Counted from the first letter of the stretch, positions 17,571 to 26,192 are shown. The stretch: 64,000 nt of DNA from Clostridiales bacterium (GCA_019417465.1 DXVF01000011.1:16266-80265); one strand, 5' to 3'. Notes: generated from the sequence alone by a model not told the origin. Made by a program: numbers and translations.

Positions 17571-17948
17571 TTAAACATATTTAGCCACTTTATCAACCGT
17601 AACTACAATTGCACCTTTAGGTTTTGTAGCTCCAAAAGGCGATATTTCGCCATTACTAAAAAATGTGTGTTTACAAAGTTCATAGTATTCTCCATCAGAG
17701 TAAAATTCAGCTGTCCCAAACATTCTTAATCCTTCATACTTTTCATTAAAAACTGTTAAGACAACATTGCGATTATATTGTATGTTTTTTTGTGTATTTA
17801 CCATTTCATTTACAGAGATAACAATTTTATTTTCTTCTATTACTTTAACATCTGAAGCAACTGATAAATTAGGATTATTCTCTTTATTAACTGTAGCAAT
17901 ATGCATTGGTTTTCCATCAATTAAATCTTTATATTCAAATAAATTCAT
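17571..17948 (-). CDS. Pyridoxamine 5'-phosphate oxidase-like (FMN-binding split barrel) protein
   Basis: A 125-residue protein with the fold markers MHIATVNKENNPNLSVASDV, MVNTQKNIQYNRNVVLTVF and YEGLRMFGTAEFY. Such small proteins bind flavin and reduce varied substrates; the actual substrate is unknown. ATG 17948 overlaps the stop of a tiny SDR remnant (TAATG), so its translation is probably coupled to that remnant. A GGAGG site also lies inside the remnant. Confidence 0.7.
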   Translation of the reverse strand: MNLFEYKDLIDGKPMHIATVNKENNPNLSVASDVKVIEENKIVISVNEMVNTQKNIQYNRNVVLTVFNEKYEGLRMFGTAEFYSDGEYYELCKHTFFSNGEISPFGATKPKGAIVVTVDKVAKYV

Positions 17949-18076
17949 TAATACCAACCTCCATCTACTTTTATTACTGTGCTAATTATTATATCATAAC
18001 CTTTCTTGGCAAATTCTCTTGATATAGCTTCTCCTATTCCTCTTGTACCACCTGTTACTAACACATTTTTATTCAT
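17948..18076 (-). pseudogene. Short-chain dehydrogenase remnant with internal deletion (42 codons)
   Basis: ATG 18076 starts MNKNVLVTGGTRGIGEAISR, the cofactor-binding start of an SDR. After KKGYDIIIS the frame jumps to TVIKVDGGWY, which is the usual end of such enzymes (VDGG). The middle 200 or so residues are missing, yet the reading frame is intact. The stop codon overlaps the start of the next gene. It may be kept as a leader peptide. Confidence 0.75.
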
Positions 18077-18104
18077 ATAAAAACTCCTTTCTAGTTGTTT
18101 TAAT

Positions 18105-18737
18105 TTAAAAATTAAAGCTCTTTCTTCTATCCTCTAATTCATCAAAGTATGAATCATAAGAATAATCTATACTGATATATGGTTTAAATAATTGTATTAC
18201 AATATCATCATAATCTGTTGTTAAAAATTCATTATCAATAACTTTACCTAAAGTATAAATACAATTTTCACTGGCTTCCTTTGATATCTTAAATTTTTCA
18301 GATAAATATGCAGGTGTCATTTTAGCTCCATTTTTAACTAACTGCTTTAAAACACATTGAGGAGCTAATAATTGTGCTGCAAAGAAGTTAGCTTCAGCTT
18401 CATTTTTGTCACATTGAGTTGTATGTTTTAAAACTATATGTCCTAATTCATGGGATATTGTCCAAATTTTTCTTCCTTCTGTTTCTATATCTTCATTATA
18501 AAAAATTAATATATTATTGTTTCTAATATATGTATATCCATCATTAGTATTACCATTAGAGGTTAACTGATTTATACTTAGATTTGTCTTTTGTGCATAT
18601 TCTTGGAAACTGATTATTATAATATTATATTCTTTTAATTTTATATTTTTAGGATTTATAGGAAAAGACAAATTTTCTTGTAATATTAAAGTTTTATAAG
18701 CTTCTTCTTTTGCTTTTCTAAAATTTGGTTTAACCAT
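18105..18737 (-). CDS. ImmA/IrrE-family metallopeptidase
   Basis: A 210-residue protein. The zinc protease motif HELGHIVLKH lies near residue 92, followed by NEAEANFFAAQLLAP with the third ligand. Such enzymes cleave a partner repressor to trigger excision (ImmA of ICEBs1) or act in stress and toxin-antitoxin pairs. It overlaps the XRE gene by 8 bp, so the two are translated together. I infer that it controls the XRE protein and possibly the divergent MBL operon. Confidence 0.85.
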   Translation of the reverse strand: MVKPNFRKAKEEAYKTLILQENLSFPINPKNIKLKEYNIIIISFQEYAQKTNLSINQLTSNGNTNDGYTYIRNNNILIFYNEDIETEGRKIWTISHELGHIVLKHTTQCDKNEAEANFFAAQLLAPQCVLKQLVKNGAKMTPAYLSEKFKISKEASENCIYTLGKVIDNEFLTTDYDDIVIQLFKPYISIDYSYDSYFDELEDRRKSFNF

Positions 18738-19077
18738 TTTTATTGTTCCCTAAAAATATATCAATTGTGCTATCTAATATGTCAAGTAATTTTTCCTTTT
18801 CTTTTGGATTCACTTGTTCAGCTTTTCTAAAAATTATAGCAGTTCTAGAATTATCTTCTTCCTTTATTTTATCTTTAATTCCTAATAAATAATTAACAGT
18901 AACTCCAAAATAATTAGATAATTTATTTAATGTTTCAGTGTTTGGAGTTGCATTTCCAGATTCCCAATAAGATACTCCAGTAGCAGTAATCCCAACTATA
19001 TCAGCTAACTGCTGTTGTGTTAGATTATTTTTTTTTCTTAATTCTTTTATTATTTGAGAAAATTTATTTTCGTTCAT
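18730..19077 (-). CDS. XRE-family repressor (ImmR-like)
   Basis: A 115-residue protein with an N-terminal Cro/CI helix-turn-helix (IIKELRKKNNLTQQQLADIV, then VSYWESGNATPN) and a short C-terminal helical part. It is paired with the ImmA-like protease. Two ATG codons (19080 and 19077) follow GGAGGG; the second has the better spacing. The intergenic region contains two 13-bp direct repeats that could be its operators, facing the divergent MBL operon. Confidence 0.85.
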   Translation of the reverse strand: MNENKFSQIIKELRKKNNLTQQQLADIVGITATGVSYWESGNATPNTETLNKLSNYFGVTVNYLLGIKDKIKEEDNSRTAIIFRKAEQVNPKEKEKLLDILDSTIDIFLGNNKNG

Positions 19078-19115
19078 CATCTTTCCCTCCATTTAATGAA
19101 ATTATAATATAAAAT

Positions 19116-19239
19116 AAATAAAATGTAAATATTTTTTAAATAAAATGTAAGTTTTTTGGCAAAGTATATTGACAATTGCTAAAAGCCCTAGTATAATCAA
19201 AATGTAACAAAAATATAAATCACGCTTAAGTTGTGATTT
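19116..19239 (+). promoter_or_regulatory. Consensus promoter with paired operator-like repeats
   Basis: TTGACA (19169-19174), 17 bp, TATAAT (19192-19197) is a perfect sigma-A promoter for the MBL operon. Upstream, AAATAAAATGTAA occurs at 19116-19128 and 19138-19150, 22 bp apart (two helical turns), a likely binding site for the divergent XRE protein. A leader hairpin AAATCAC/GTGATTT lies at 19217-19239. Confidence 0.7.
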
Positions 19240-19279
19240 GTATAAATACATAAATATTATACCATACTAGGAGGTTTTT

Positions 19280-20173
19280 ATGAATACTTTAATGTTAAGT
19301 TCTAAGAGTTATAAAGAAAGTAATGAACATGATTTTGGGGATTGTTTTATATCAGATAATGGAAATGATGTTGTTGTATTTGACTGTGGTTCAAACGAAC
19401 ACGCTGAAAAAGTAATAGAATATTTAGAAAAAAATTATGGTCCAAGTAAAAAAGCAATAATTGTTTTGTCGCATAATGATTCAGACCATTTCAATGGGAT
19501 ACCAAAACTGATTGAAGAAAACAAAGTAGAAAAAGTTTATACGATTCTATTGTTAAAATTTTATGAAGAATTATTAGAAGAAATTGATGATGATAGAAAA
19601 ACCAAAGATTCTATAAAGAAACAAATATTAGAAAGATATTCAAATATTGCTTCTTTAGGAGAACAAGGTTTATTAGAAAATATATACAATGAGGATGACT
19701 CATTTGTCCAAATATGTAATGGAATTGAAGTTGTAGGTCCATCTAAAGAATATGTATTAGAAGTTGCTGGACAAGCTTTAGACTCTAGACAAGGAGATTC
19801 TATAGATAGCGAAACAACTGTGAATGCAGCTAGTGTTCAAATAAGTATAGATTTAGGAACATCAAAACTCTTACTAGTTGGAGATGCCAGTACAAAAGCA
19901 ATTGAAGATAATGCAAAAGAACATCAAATAATTCAAATTCCTCATCACGGAAGATTAGACCATGCTGAAGATTTATTTGAAATAAAAAAAGAAGATAAAG
20001 ATACTGTATATCTAATATCAGATAATAAAGGTTCTAGCTCAGGAGGTTCAGAAGAATTAATAAGCAAAGGAAAAGATAAAGGACATACTATATTTAATAC
20101 CAGAACTGAAGACACTAAAACTATAAGTTCTACAACTTATCAAAAATCTTATAGAGTGGGGTCATATATATGA
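19280..20173 (+). CDS. MBL-fold metallo-hydrolase (ComEC C-terminal type)
   Basis: A 297-residue metallo-beta-lactamase-fold protein. It has the HxxxDH zinc motif SHNDSDHFNGIPKL near residue 64, an Asp ligand in KLLLVGDAST near residue 200 and a late His in IPHHGRLDH near residue 216. The fold is like the hydrolase domain fused to ComEC competence proteins, but it is free-standing with no membrane part. Substrates in this group include nucleic acids, nucleotides and phosphodiesters. It overlaps the next gene by 4 bp (ATGA) and heads a three-gene operon. Confidence 0.8.
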   Translation: MNTLMLSSKSYKESNEHDFGDCFISDNGNDVVVFDCGSNEHAEKVIEYLEKNYGPSKKAIIVLSHNDSDHFNGIPKLIEENKVEKVYTILLLKFYEELLEEIDDDRKTKDSIKKQILERYSNIASLGEQGLLENIYNEDDSFVQICNGIEVVGPSKEYVLEVAGQALDSRQGDSIDSETTVNAASVQISIDLGTSKLLLVGDASTKAIEDNAKEHQIIQIPHHGRLDHAEDLFEIKKEDKDTVYLISDNKGSSSGGSEELISKGKDKGHTIFNTRTEDTKTISSTTYQKSYRVGSYI

Positions 20174-20676
20174 TATATATTTTACAACATTCATATAAAA
20201 AGGAATATAAAAATTTCAATACAGAAATTATAGGCAGAAAAGATTATTTATATAATATTTTTAAATTATATTTTATAATAAAGAAAACAATATATTTAAA
20301 GGGAAACTTTACATTACCACAATATTATATTCTTGAAAGCTTTCCCTTTAATTCTATGAATAATATTTATGTGGTTGTAGGTGATACAAATTTTGTTATA
20401 GAATATATAAATACACACAAGGAAGAATTTAATGGAAAAATATTAGTTATAATAACTTGCGTTAAAAATAATAAAAAGAAAATTAATGAGCTGTTATCTA
20501 CCTTAAAATGTACATCAATATATCTGACTAGACAAAATAATGATGAAGCAGATTATTACGATGGTAGCAAATGGGGATTAAATTTTAAAATAACTTTATC
20601 AGAACTAGATTTTTACAATAGTAATAAAGGTAATACTATTGAAAAATTAAACGAAAATTTTGAAAGGATAAAATAA
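20170..20676 (+). CDS. Unknown protein of the MBL operon
   Basis: A 168-residue protein with no recognised family. It is rich in Lys, Asn, Ile and Tyr. Short alternating strands and helices (NIYVVVGDTNFVIEYI, GKILVIITCVKNNKKKINEL, STLKCTSIYLTR) suggest a small alpha/beta Rossmann-like sensor or adaptor. It starts inside the stop codon of the MBL gene and ends 3 bp before the membrane-protein gene, so the three products are probably made in fixed proportion and may form a complex. Confidence 0.6.
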   Translation: MIYILQHSYKKEYKNFNTEIIGRKDYLYNIFKLYFIIKKTIYLKGNFTLPQYYILESFPFNSMNNIYVVVGDTNFVIEYINTHKEEFNGKILVIITCVKNNKKKINELLSTLKCTSIYLTRQNNDEADYYDGSKWGLNFKITLSELDFYNSNKGNTIEKLNENFERIK

Positions 20677-20679
20677 AAT

Positions 20680-21183
20680 ATGGAACTTTTTTTTAATAAA
20701 TTAGAAAATTATAATATACTAAATTATATTTTACCAGCTGTTGTTTTTGATGTTGGTTGCAGATATTATATTAATATTGAATTAATTCCTACCGATAATA
20801 TATTTATTTCAATTTTTATATATTATTTTTTAGGGTTGGTTATTAGTAGGATAGGCTCTTTAATTATAAAACCATTATTGTGGAAATTAAAAATCTTAAA
20901 TAAAAAAGACAGTTCAAAATGTACAGATTTTTATAAAGCTGAAGAAACAGATGCAAAAATAAAAATATTATTCACCGATTACAATATGTATAGAAATTTT
21001 ATTGTTACTTTCTTTCTTCTTTTAATAGCTAAATTTGCATATGCAGTAAAGACTTGGCTAAATATTGATTCTACAATTATATGTACAATACTATTCATAT
21101 TACTGATTATATTATTTGTAATATCATATAAAAAGCAACTAGGTTATATACATAGTAGAATAGAAAATACTAAATCTAAATAA
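20680..21183 (+). CDS. Membrane protein of the MBL operon (3-4 TM helices)
   Basis: A 167-residue protein. Hydrophobic helices are near residues 14-28 (LNYILPAVVFDVGCRYYI), 41-66 (FISIFIYYFLGLVISRIGSL), 110-128 (FIVTFFLLLIAKFAYAV) and 135-153 (IICTILFILLIILFVISY). A cytosolic loop lies between the second and third. No enzyme motif is present. A membrane protein as the last gene after an enzyme and an adaptor resembles a membrane effector of a defence system; this is inference. AAAGGA precedes the start. Confidence 0.65.
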   Translation: MELFFNKLENYNILNYILPAVVFDVGCRYYINIELIPTDNIFISIFIYYFLGLVISRIGSLIIKPLLWKLKILNKKDSSKCTDFYKAEETDAKIKILFTDYNMYRNFIVTFFLLLIAKFAYAVKTWLNIDSTIICTILFILLIILFVISYKKQLGYIHSRIENTKSK

Positions 21184-21194
21184 GCAAATATAAT

Positions 21195-21219
21195 AAGAGC
21201 TACAAAAGTAGCTCTTTAA
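21195..21219. terminator. Terminator between convergent genes
   Basis: AAGAGCTAC-AAAA-GTAGCTCTT followed by T bases ends the MBL operon. By symmetry it may also serve the minus-strand gene ending at 21246. Confidence 0.75.
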
Positions 21220-21245
21220 TTATATATTTATTCATTTTTCCTCAA

Positions 21246-21800
21246 TTATAGATAATTTACTATTTCTTCAAATGTATCAAATCCACTTTCTGCATTTATA
21301 TGTCCAGCATCATTTAATAATATTTGTTCTGTTGCAACTTTATCTGCAAATTGTTTTTCAACTTCATATTTAACATAAGGATCATTGTCAGAATAGAAAC
21401 AAATAATATCTTGTGCATATTTTTTTACATCTTCTATATTATCAAAATACATTGAATTATTTACTGCATCATATTCTTCATTAATTCCTAAATAATTATT
21501 AAAGCCACACACAAATATTAATTTTTTAACTTTTACTTTATGTTCTACTAAAAATTTAGATATAAAAATTGGTGCTATACTGTGTCCTATTATTGTTGTA
21601 TTTTCATTTATTAAATTTAAATCTAAATAAACTTTTAATAATTTACTCCAATGTGCATAATTTTGATATCCTACGCCTATTGGGAAATCTGGTACATATA
21701 CTTGTTTTTCTTCTGACGCAATAAAATCTGCTAACCAACTAAACCAATTTGAATATGGACTACTAAATGAGCCATGTATTATAAAATAATTATCTTTCAT
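21246..21800 (-). CDS. RBBP9/YdeN-type alpha/beta hydrolase
   Basis: A 184-residue serine hydrolase. The oxyanion segment IIHGSFSSPYSNW lies at the start, the nucleophile elbow is IGHSIAPIF near residue 92, the Asp is in YSDNDPYV and the His in DAGHINAESGF. These are the family's catalytic Ser-Asp-His positions, and the length is typical. The natural substrate is unknown. It follows the SDR gene after 20 bp in a minus-strand cargo operon. Confidence 0.8.
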   Translation of the reverse strand: MKDNYFIIHGSFSSPYSNWFSWLADFIASEEKQVYVPDFPIGVGYQNYAHWSKLLKVYLDLNLINENTTIIGHSIAPIFISKFLVEHKVKVKKLIFVCGFNNYLGINEEYDAVNNSMYFDNIEDVKKYAQDIICFYSDNDPYVKYEVEKQFADKVATEQILLNDAGHINAESGFDTFEEIVNYL

Positions 21801-21820
21801 ATCTTATTTTTCCTTTCTTT

Positions 21821-22507
21821 CTAATAATTTTCAATATCTTTAATTCCAAACTCTGGAATAATAACATCATCATCACAATTAACAATGAATTCTATTGCTT
21901 TTGCTACTTTTTCAACTTCTAATCCTGTTGAAGTGTCATAATCATTACCTGCTTTTTTAAATATATTTGTTTGCATAAATCCAGGATAAAATCCAGTAAC
22001 TTTTACACCTTTTTTACTTACATCTTTTTGAATAGAACGATTAAATCCTCTCATTGCCCATTTAGATGCATTATATACAGTTGAAAAATCATCACTATCA
22101 AAACTTGCTTGTGAACATACATTAATTATTAGTCCCTCTTTGTTATCATACATACTTGGCAATACTGCTTTTGTCATATATATAGGACCTTTTGTATTAA
22201 CATCAATACAATTACTTATTCTTTCATAATCAGTTTCTGTTAAATCTCCTGCTAACCAAATTCCTGCATTATTTATTAATACATCTATTTTATTATTTTT
22301 TTCTAATATATTATTTATTGTATTATTAACTTGTTCGTAATTAGTTACATCACAAAGATAATACTCACAATTAATTTCTTTAGCAGTTGTAACTAAACTT
22401 TCTTCATCTTTTGAAATGATAATAACCTTATTATCATTATTAAGTCTTTTGGCAATGGCTTTTCCTAAACCATCACTACCACCTGTAATTACTATTGTTT
22501 TTTTCAC
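21821..22507 (-). CDS. Short-chain dehydrogenase/reductase
   Basis: A 228-residue classical SDR. Visible features are the nucleotide site ITGGSDGLGKAIAK (residues 6-19), NNAG near 84, catalytic Ser in NVCSQASF and the YNASKWA pair near 145. The preference for NAD or NADP cannot be settled. It starts with GTG 22507 behind GGAGGAA. It is the second SDR in element 1, the other being the deleted copy at 17948. Confidence 0.85.
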   Translation of the reverse strand: MKKTIVITGGSDGLGKAIAKRLNNDNKVIIISKDEESLVTTAKEINCEYYLCDVTNYEQVNNTINNILEKNNKIDVLINNAGIWLAGDLTETDYERISNCIDVNTKGPIYMTKAVLPSMYDNKEGLIINVCSQASFDSDDFSTVYNASKWAMRGFNRSIQKDVSKKGVKVTGFYPGFMQTNIFKKAGNDYDTSTGLEVEKVAKAIEFIVNCDDDVIIPEFGIKDIENY

Positions 22508-22543
22508 TTAAAATTCCTCCTTTAAATTTTATTTAATATATCA

Positions 22544-22981
22544 CTAATCACTCATTATAATTAGTTCTTTGTCTTTTTTAAATCCTATTCTTTTATACCA
22601 ATTTTGTGGAAATTCATTTTCATCTCCATAAGTGTGAAACTCTATAACTTTGCAATTATAAATATTTTTTGCGTTTTCTAAATGACATTTATATAAATCT
22701 CTAGCAATATGTTTATGTTGATATTCTTTAGAAACAAATATTTCTGTATCATTAAGTCTATTTCCATCAAACCAAGGTTTTAAATTTGACATTACTGCAC
22801 CAATTGCTTTACCATCTTCCTCAGCAACAAAGAATAAATCTTTTTGCCTATCATAAAAATATCTTAAAAGTTTTTCTGCATTTTCAATTGTCCAAAATTC
22901 TCCAATATCAGCATCATCATATAATTCTTTATAAATAGGTGCTAATTCTTTAATATCTTCTAATTTAACATTTCGAATCAT
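22544..22981 (-). CDS. GNAT family N-acetyltransferase
   Basis: A 145-residue acetyltransferase. The N-terminal strand is MIRNVKLEDIKELAPIYKEL. The cofactor loop region is VSKEYQHKHIARDLYKCHL, in which the usual R/Q-x-x-G-x-G/A loop is degenerate (QHKHIA). It ends with NWYKRIGFKKDKE. The substrate is unknown. The gene belongs to the same minus-strand cargo group. Confidence 0.75.
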   Translation of the reverse strand: MIRNVKLEDIKELAPIYKELYDDADIGEFWTIENAEKLLRYFYDRQKDLFFVAEEDGKAIGAVMSNLKPWFDGNRLNDTEIFVSKEYQHKHIARDLYKCHLENAKNIYNCKVIEFHTYGDENEFPQNWYKRIGFKKDKELIIMSD

Positions 22982-22992
22982 ATAACCCCCTC

Positions 22993-23332
22993 CTATAAAT
23001 CTAACAATTCACATTTTTCTTTATACCAAGCAGGTGTACAAATCATAATTATTTTACAATTACCATCCAAATAATAAATTTCTTCTTTATCTATAAAAAT
23101 TACATCTCCTTGTTCAAAAGATATTAGTTCATTCTTTTTATTAATTCTTCCCATACCTTCTAATATGTAGCATAATTCTTTACACTTTTTATTAGTGCAA
23201 TATCCTTTTTCAGGATATCTTCCACTAATAGTATTTATACAAATTATTATTTAATTCGATTGAATATTCTAGCAATTGACTAGTATCACTATTTTTAAAT
23301 ACTTGTGCCTTTTCTTTTTTTACTATTTTCAT
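22993..23332 (-). pseudogene. Cupin-domain protein with a single-base frameshift
   Basis: ATG 23332 begins MKIVKKEKAQVFKNSDTSQL and stops early near 23240. In another frame the protein continues as NTISGRYPEKGYCTNKKCKE, then LCYILEGMGRI, ISFEQGDVIFIDKEEIYYLD and TPAWYKEKCELLDL to the stop at 22993. The GDV...Y pattern and EGxG turn are typical of small cupins. One extra base near 23240 separates the two frames, so it is a recent loss or a sequencing error. Confidence 0.75.
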
Positions 23333-23349
23333 ATATTACTTTCCTCCAA

Positions 23350-23691
23350 TTATTGAAAATTACTTTCATCAATTAAGGGAATAATATCTATTGCTGGTTC
23401 TTCATAAGGGTGAACTTCTCTTAATTTTGAAATTACATTTTTAACTAAACTAACATCACATATAACTTCCAATTTTTCTTCTTCCACAAACTCTAAATTA
23501 TTTATCTCTCCAATATATGGATTAGCCTTATCAATTGGTTTAAAAGTTCCTATGCATTTTGTAGACATAGAACAATGAGTATAATTACCTATTACGCCAG
23601 CGCCCTCATTGCATATAGCTTTTCTTACTTCATCAGTATTTTCAACAGGTATAGTTACTATGATTTTCACCTTTTTAATATCAATATTCAT
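23350..23691 (-). CDS. NIF3/YqfO middle-domain-like protein (PII-like fold)
   Basis: A 113-residue protein with the pattern of the small domain inserted in YqfO/NIF3 proteins: IIVTIPVENTDEVRKAI, GAGVIGNYTHCSMSTKCIGT and EVHPYEEPAIDIIPL. Free-standing forms resemble CutA/PII trimers and may bind a metal or small ligand. The function is unknown. It ends close to the cupin pseudogene start and follows the AbiE genes on the same strand. Confidence 0.75.
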   Translation of the reverse strand: MNIDIKKVKIIVTIPVENTDEVRKAICNEGAGVIGNYTHCSMSTKCIGTFKPIDKANPYIGEINNLEFVEEEKLEVICDVSLVKNVISKLREVHPYEEPAIDIIPLIDESNFQ

Positions 23692-23703
23692 ATTTTCCTC
23701 CTT

Positions 23704-24525
23704 TTATTTTGTTATTAATGTTAAATCGCCAAAATAATCTAAAACATTATCAATAACATCTTTTATAGGTATTTCTAGCCAATTATTGTTTGCTGTATTA
23801 ATTCTTGATTGAAATCTACGATTAGTTAATATGTTTGTTAATCTAGTATGTATATCTTTTAATGTATTTTCACGCATATTTTCATCTTGAAAAATCAAAA
23901 TATCTATGTATTTTATTAGCTTGTCCTTATCTAAATCTTCATTATTGATTAGATAATAAAAATCAAATATATCTTTAAATCTAGTAGAAGTAATACCGAA
24001 TTTTAATAATGATTTTAATTTTTCAACAATTATTTGTTCTTTTGAGTTTATAAGTAGACTTACACTTTCATCAATTATATTCAAGTCAAAGTAATACTCA
24101 TCTTGTTCCATATCAAAGTATTTATGTACTCCAATATCTAACTTAGAACTTATTGTGTACTTATTTTTATCAGTTAATTGTATATATACTCTTTTTCCAT
24201 CATAATCTTGATGATGTAATGGCTCAATTTTCCCTATTATCTTGATTTTTATATCATCTTCAGTATTATTTAGTTCTTTTATAAAATCTCGTATTGATTT
24301 ATCTTCCAAAGAATATTTTATAAAATCAATATCCATATCTCGAGTTGCACGACGCATATCTTTAGAGATATTGTGCATTACAACTCCACCTTTTACAGTA
24401 ATATTCTTACTATATCTGCAGTTTCCAATTTTAAGTAAAACAATATCTTGAGCAACCTTTGGAATTGCATCATCTTCTGAATAACCTGCTGTTACATATT
24501 TATTGACGGCTTCATATATATCCAT
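23704..24525 (-). CDS. abiEii: AbiEii/AbiGii-type nucleotidyltransferase toxin
   Basis: A 273-residue protein. The nucleotidyltransferase motif is seen as KGGVVMHNIS near residue 45 and RATRDMDIDF near residue 58; the family consensus is a GG pair and a DxD. Downstream are IIVEKLKSLLKFG and RFKDIFDFYYL, both usual for AbiEii. The family transfers nucleotides to tRNA or other targets and kills or arrests phage-infected cells. The ATG overlaps the antitoxin stop (TAATG), the normal order for this type IV toxin-antitoxin pair. Confidence 0.85.
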   Translation of the reverse strand: MDIYEAVNKYVTAGYSEDDAIPKVAQDIVLLKIGNCRYSKNITVKGGVVMHNISKDMRRATRDMDIDFIKYSLEDKSIRDFIKELNNTEDDIKIKIIGKIEPLHHQDYDGKRVYIQLTDKNKYTISSKLDIGVHKYFDMEQDEYYFDLNIIDESVSLLINSKEQIIVEKLKSLLKFGITSTRFKDIFDFYYLINNEDLDKDKLIKYIDILIFQDENMRENTLKDIHTRLTNILTNRRFQSRINTANNNWLEIPIKDVIDNVLDYFGDLTLITK

Positions 24526-25067
24526 TAAAACACCTCATCTTGTATTATTTCAAAAATTTTATCTCCATTTACAAAATACTGTAAATATTCTTCTATCTTT
24601 TGTGTATCTAACGAACTTGCTAGTCTTCTATAATTAGATATTATTTCTTTATATAAATCATATCCTATTTGATTTTTGTTTCTAGCTAAATCAATTAGCA
24701 TTCTTTCTTTGTCATAAATATTTATTTTTATTCCATCATAATCGATTTGAGTTTTTCCTAAATTATATAATTCATCTTTCATACGAATTTGTTTTATTCT
24801 ATTAGAATATATCATTCTATTATTTCTATCTGTTGCCAAGTATATTTTATCTGGAATTACATCTGTTAAATTGTGATAATAATATGCAGATAATGATGTT
24901 ATTACAGCATTAGAGTATTTTTTCATTATAACAGCTAAAAAATGTACATTTGGAATATCAGAATAAATCCCTTTTTCTATTTTATAAATTTTTCCATCTT
25001 TAACAGCTTTTTCTATTTGATAAGCACTTTTATAATTCAATAACAATTCTTTATATGTATATACCAT
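24525..25067 (-). CDS. abiEi: AbiEi-type antitoxin
   Basis: A 180-residue protein. Residues 1-75 contain the winged-helix pattern (YQIEKAVKDGKIYKIEKGIY) and the family strand NAVITSLSAYYYHNLT. The C-terminal part (IKINIYDKERMLIDLARNKN) is the typical antitoxin domain. AbiEi represses its own promoter by binding inverted repeats and counteracts the toxin. An inverted repeat overlaps its promoter here. Confidence 0.85.
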   Translation of the reverse strand: MVYTYKELLLNYKSAYQIEKAVKDGKIYKIEKGIYSDIPNVHFLAVIMKKYSNAVITSLSAYYYHNLTDVIPDKIYLATDRNNRMIYSNRIKQIRMKDELYNLGKTQIDYDGIKINIYDKERMLIDLARNKNQIGYDLYKEIISNYRRLASSLDTQKIEEYLQYFVNGDKIFEIIQDEVF

Positions 25068-25085
25068 TTTTTACCCCCTAAAGTA

Positions 25086-25136
25086 ATTTTAAACTAAAAC
25101 GCTCCATAAGTCAATAGTAATGGAGCGCTTTAGTTT
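25086..25136 (-). promoter_or_regulatory. abiE promoter inside a long inverted repeat
   Basis: On the minus strand TTGACT (25114-25109), 17 bp and TAAAAT (25091-25086) form a promoter. The same stretch is an inverted repeat: AAACTAAAACGCTCCAT (25091-25107) against its near-perfect partner at 25120-25136. This fits AbiEi autoregulation. As RNA on the plus strand it would also act as a terminator (T-run after 25137). Confidence 0.65.
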
Positions 25137-25186
25137 AATTTTTTTATTTTTCTATGGCACTGAAATTTCAATACATATCCAGTGTA

Positions 25187-26149
25187 TTAGTCAAATTTCT
25201 TTTTCTTCTTTAATTCTTTTGTTAAGCTATCAGATAGCTCTTTACTTGGCATTTTTACTGCAATTCCATCATCAGTATGTATTACATTTCGAGAAATAAT
25301 TTTCCCTCTGCTCTTATAAACATTAGCTTTATTCTTACATTGAGGTGTATCATATTCAGCTTTTGGGTTATTTGCAATAAATGCTTTTTCACAAAAATTA
25401 CATATTTTTAATAATCTAATATCTTGTGCCATTTGCATAGAATAAGATACATCAACAGCTTGTTTTAAATAATCTATTCTAAATCCAAAACTATTATTAG
25501 AATATAAATCATTTATATTATGTGTTAAATGATTTACACTTAAAAATGGTAATTTCATTGTTAAATGTTTATTTTCTAATGTAAGACTTAAATGCTTATA
25601 TAAAGACCTTGCATAGTTTAAAATTAAATCAAGTGGCTCTGCATAATGTTCAGAATATATTAAATATTCATTTATAATTGATGTTAAATAATCTTCTTTT
25701 ATTGTATCACTAGCAATATCTTTACATTTTTTTATTAAACTACTTATTTCTCTTTTATTTAATTTTGGTAAAAAGAACTTTAAATATTCATCAACATTCA
25801 TAAAACCTAGTTCATCTTTATTATTTATATAAAAAGAATCTCTTATAGTTACTTTGTCATCTAATACAAAATATTTATTTATTGCTAGGTCAATCATAAA
25901 TCCAAAAGAGCTATATTTTGTAAAAAAGTTTAATAATTCAAAATCTTGTATGGTTTCTTTAAAAAATTGTTTTTTTCCTATATTTAAAATTTCAATTAAT
26001 AGGTCATCAATATGTTCTGTTATACTAATAGTTTTTTTAGTTGCATTTTCTTCTGGCATTATGTACTTTTTACCATTAATTACTTCAATTTTATATTTGC
26101 TATAAACATAGCAAAATCCAGATGTTTCAAGTTTTAAATTTGTTTTCAT
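25187..26149 (-). CDS. Zinc-finger protein of unknown function (CGNR/DUF6076-like tail)
   Basis: A 320-residue protein. Most of it is helical and unassigned. Near residue 260 a zinc motif reads CNFCEKAFIANNPKAEYDTP, followed by QCKNKANVYKSRGK, like the ends of CGNR-type or DUF6076 proteins. A basic tail (TKELKKKKKFD) ends it. The frame opens at TTG 26164, but ATG 26149 with GGGAG upstream is preferred. It is divergent from the xis1 promoter. I infer a nucleic-acid-binding role. Confidence 0.55.
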   Translation of the reverse strand: MKTNLKLETSGFCYVYSKYKIEVINGKKYIMPEENATKKTISITEHIDDLLIEILNIGKKQFFKETIQDFELLNFFTKYSSFGFMIDLAINKYFVLDDKVTIRDSFYINNKDELGFMNVDEYLKFFLPKLNKREISSLIKKCKDIASDTIKEDYLTSIINEYLIYSEHYAEPLDLILNYARSLYKHLSLTLENKHLTMKLPFLSVNHLTHNINDLYSNNSFGFRIDYLKQAVDVSYSMQMAQDIRLLKICNFCEKAFIANNPKAEYDTPQCKNKANVYKSRGKIISRNVIHTDDGIAVKMPSKELSDSLTKELKKKKKFD

Positions 26150-26192
26150 TTTACCAACTCCCAAATTTTTTCAAAAAATTCATTGTAAGCTA

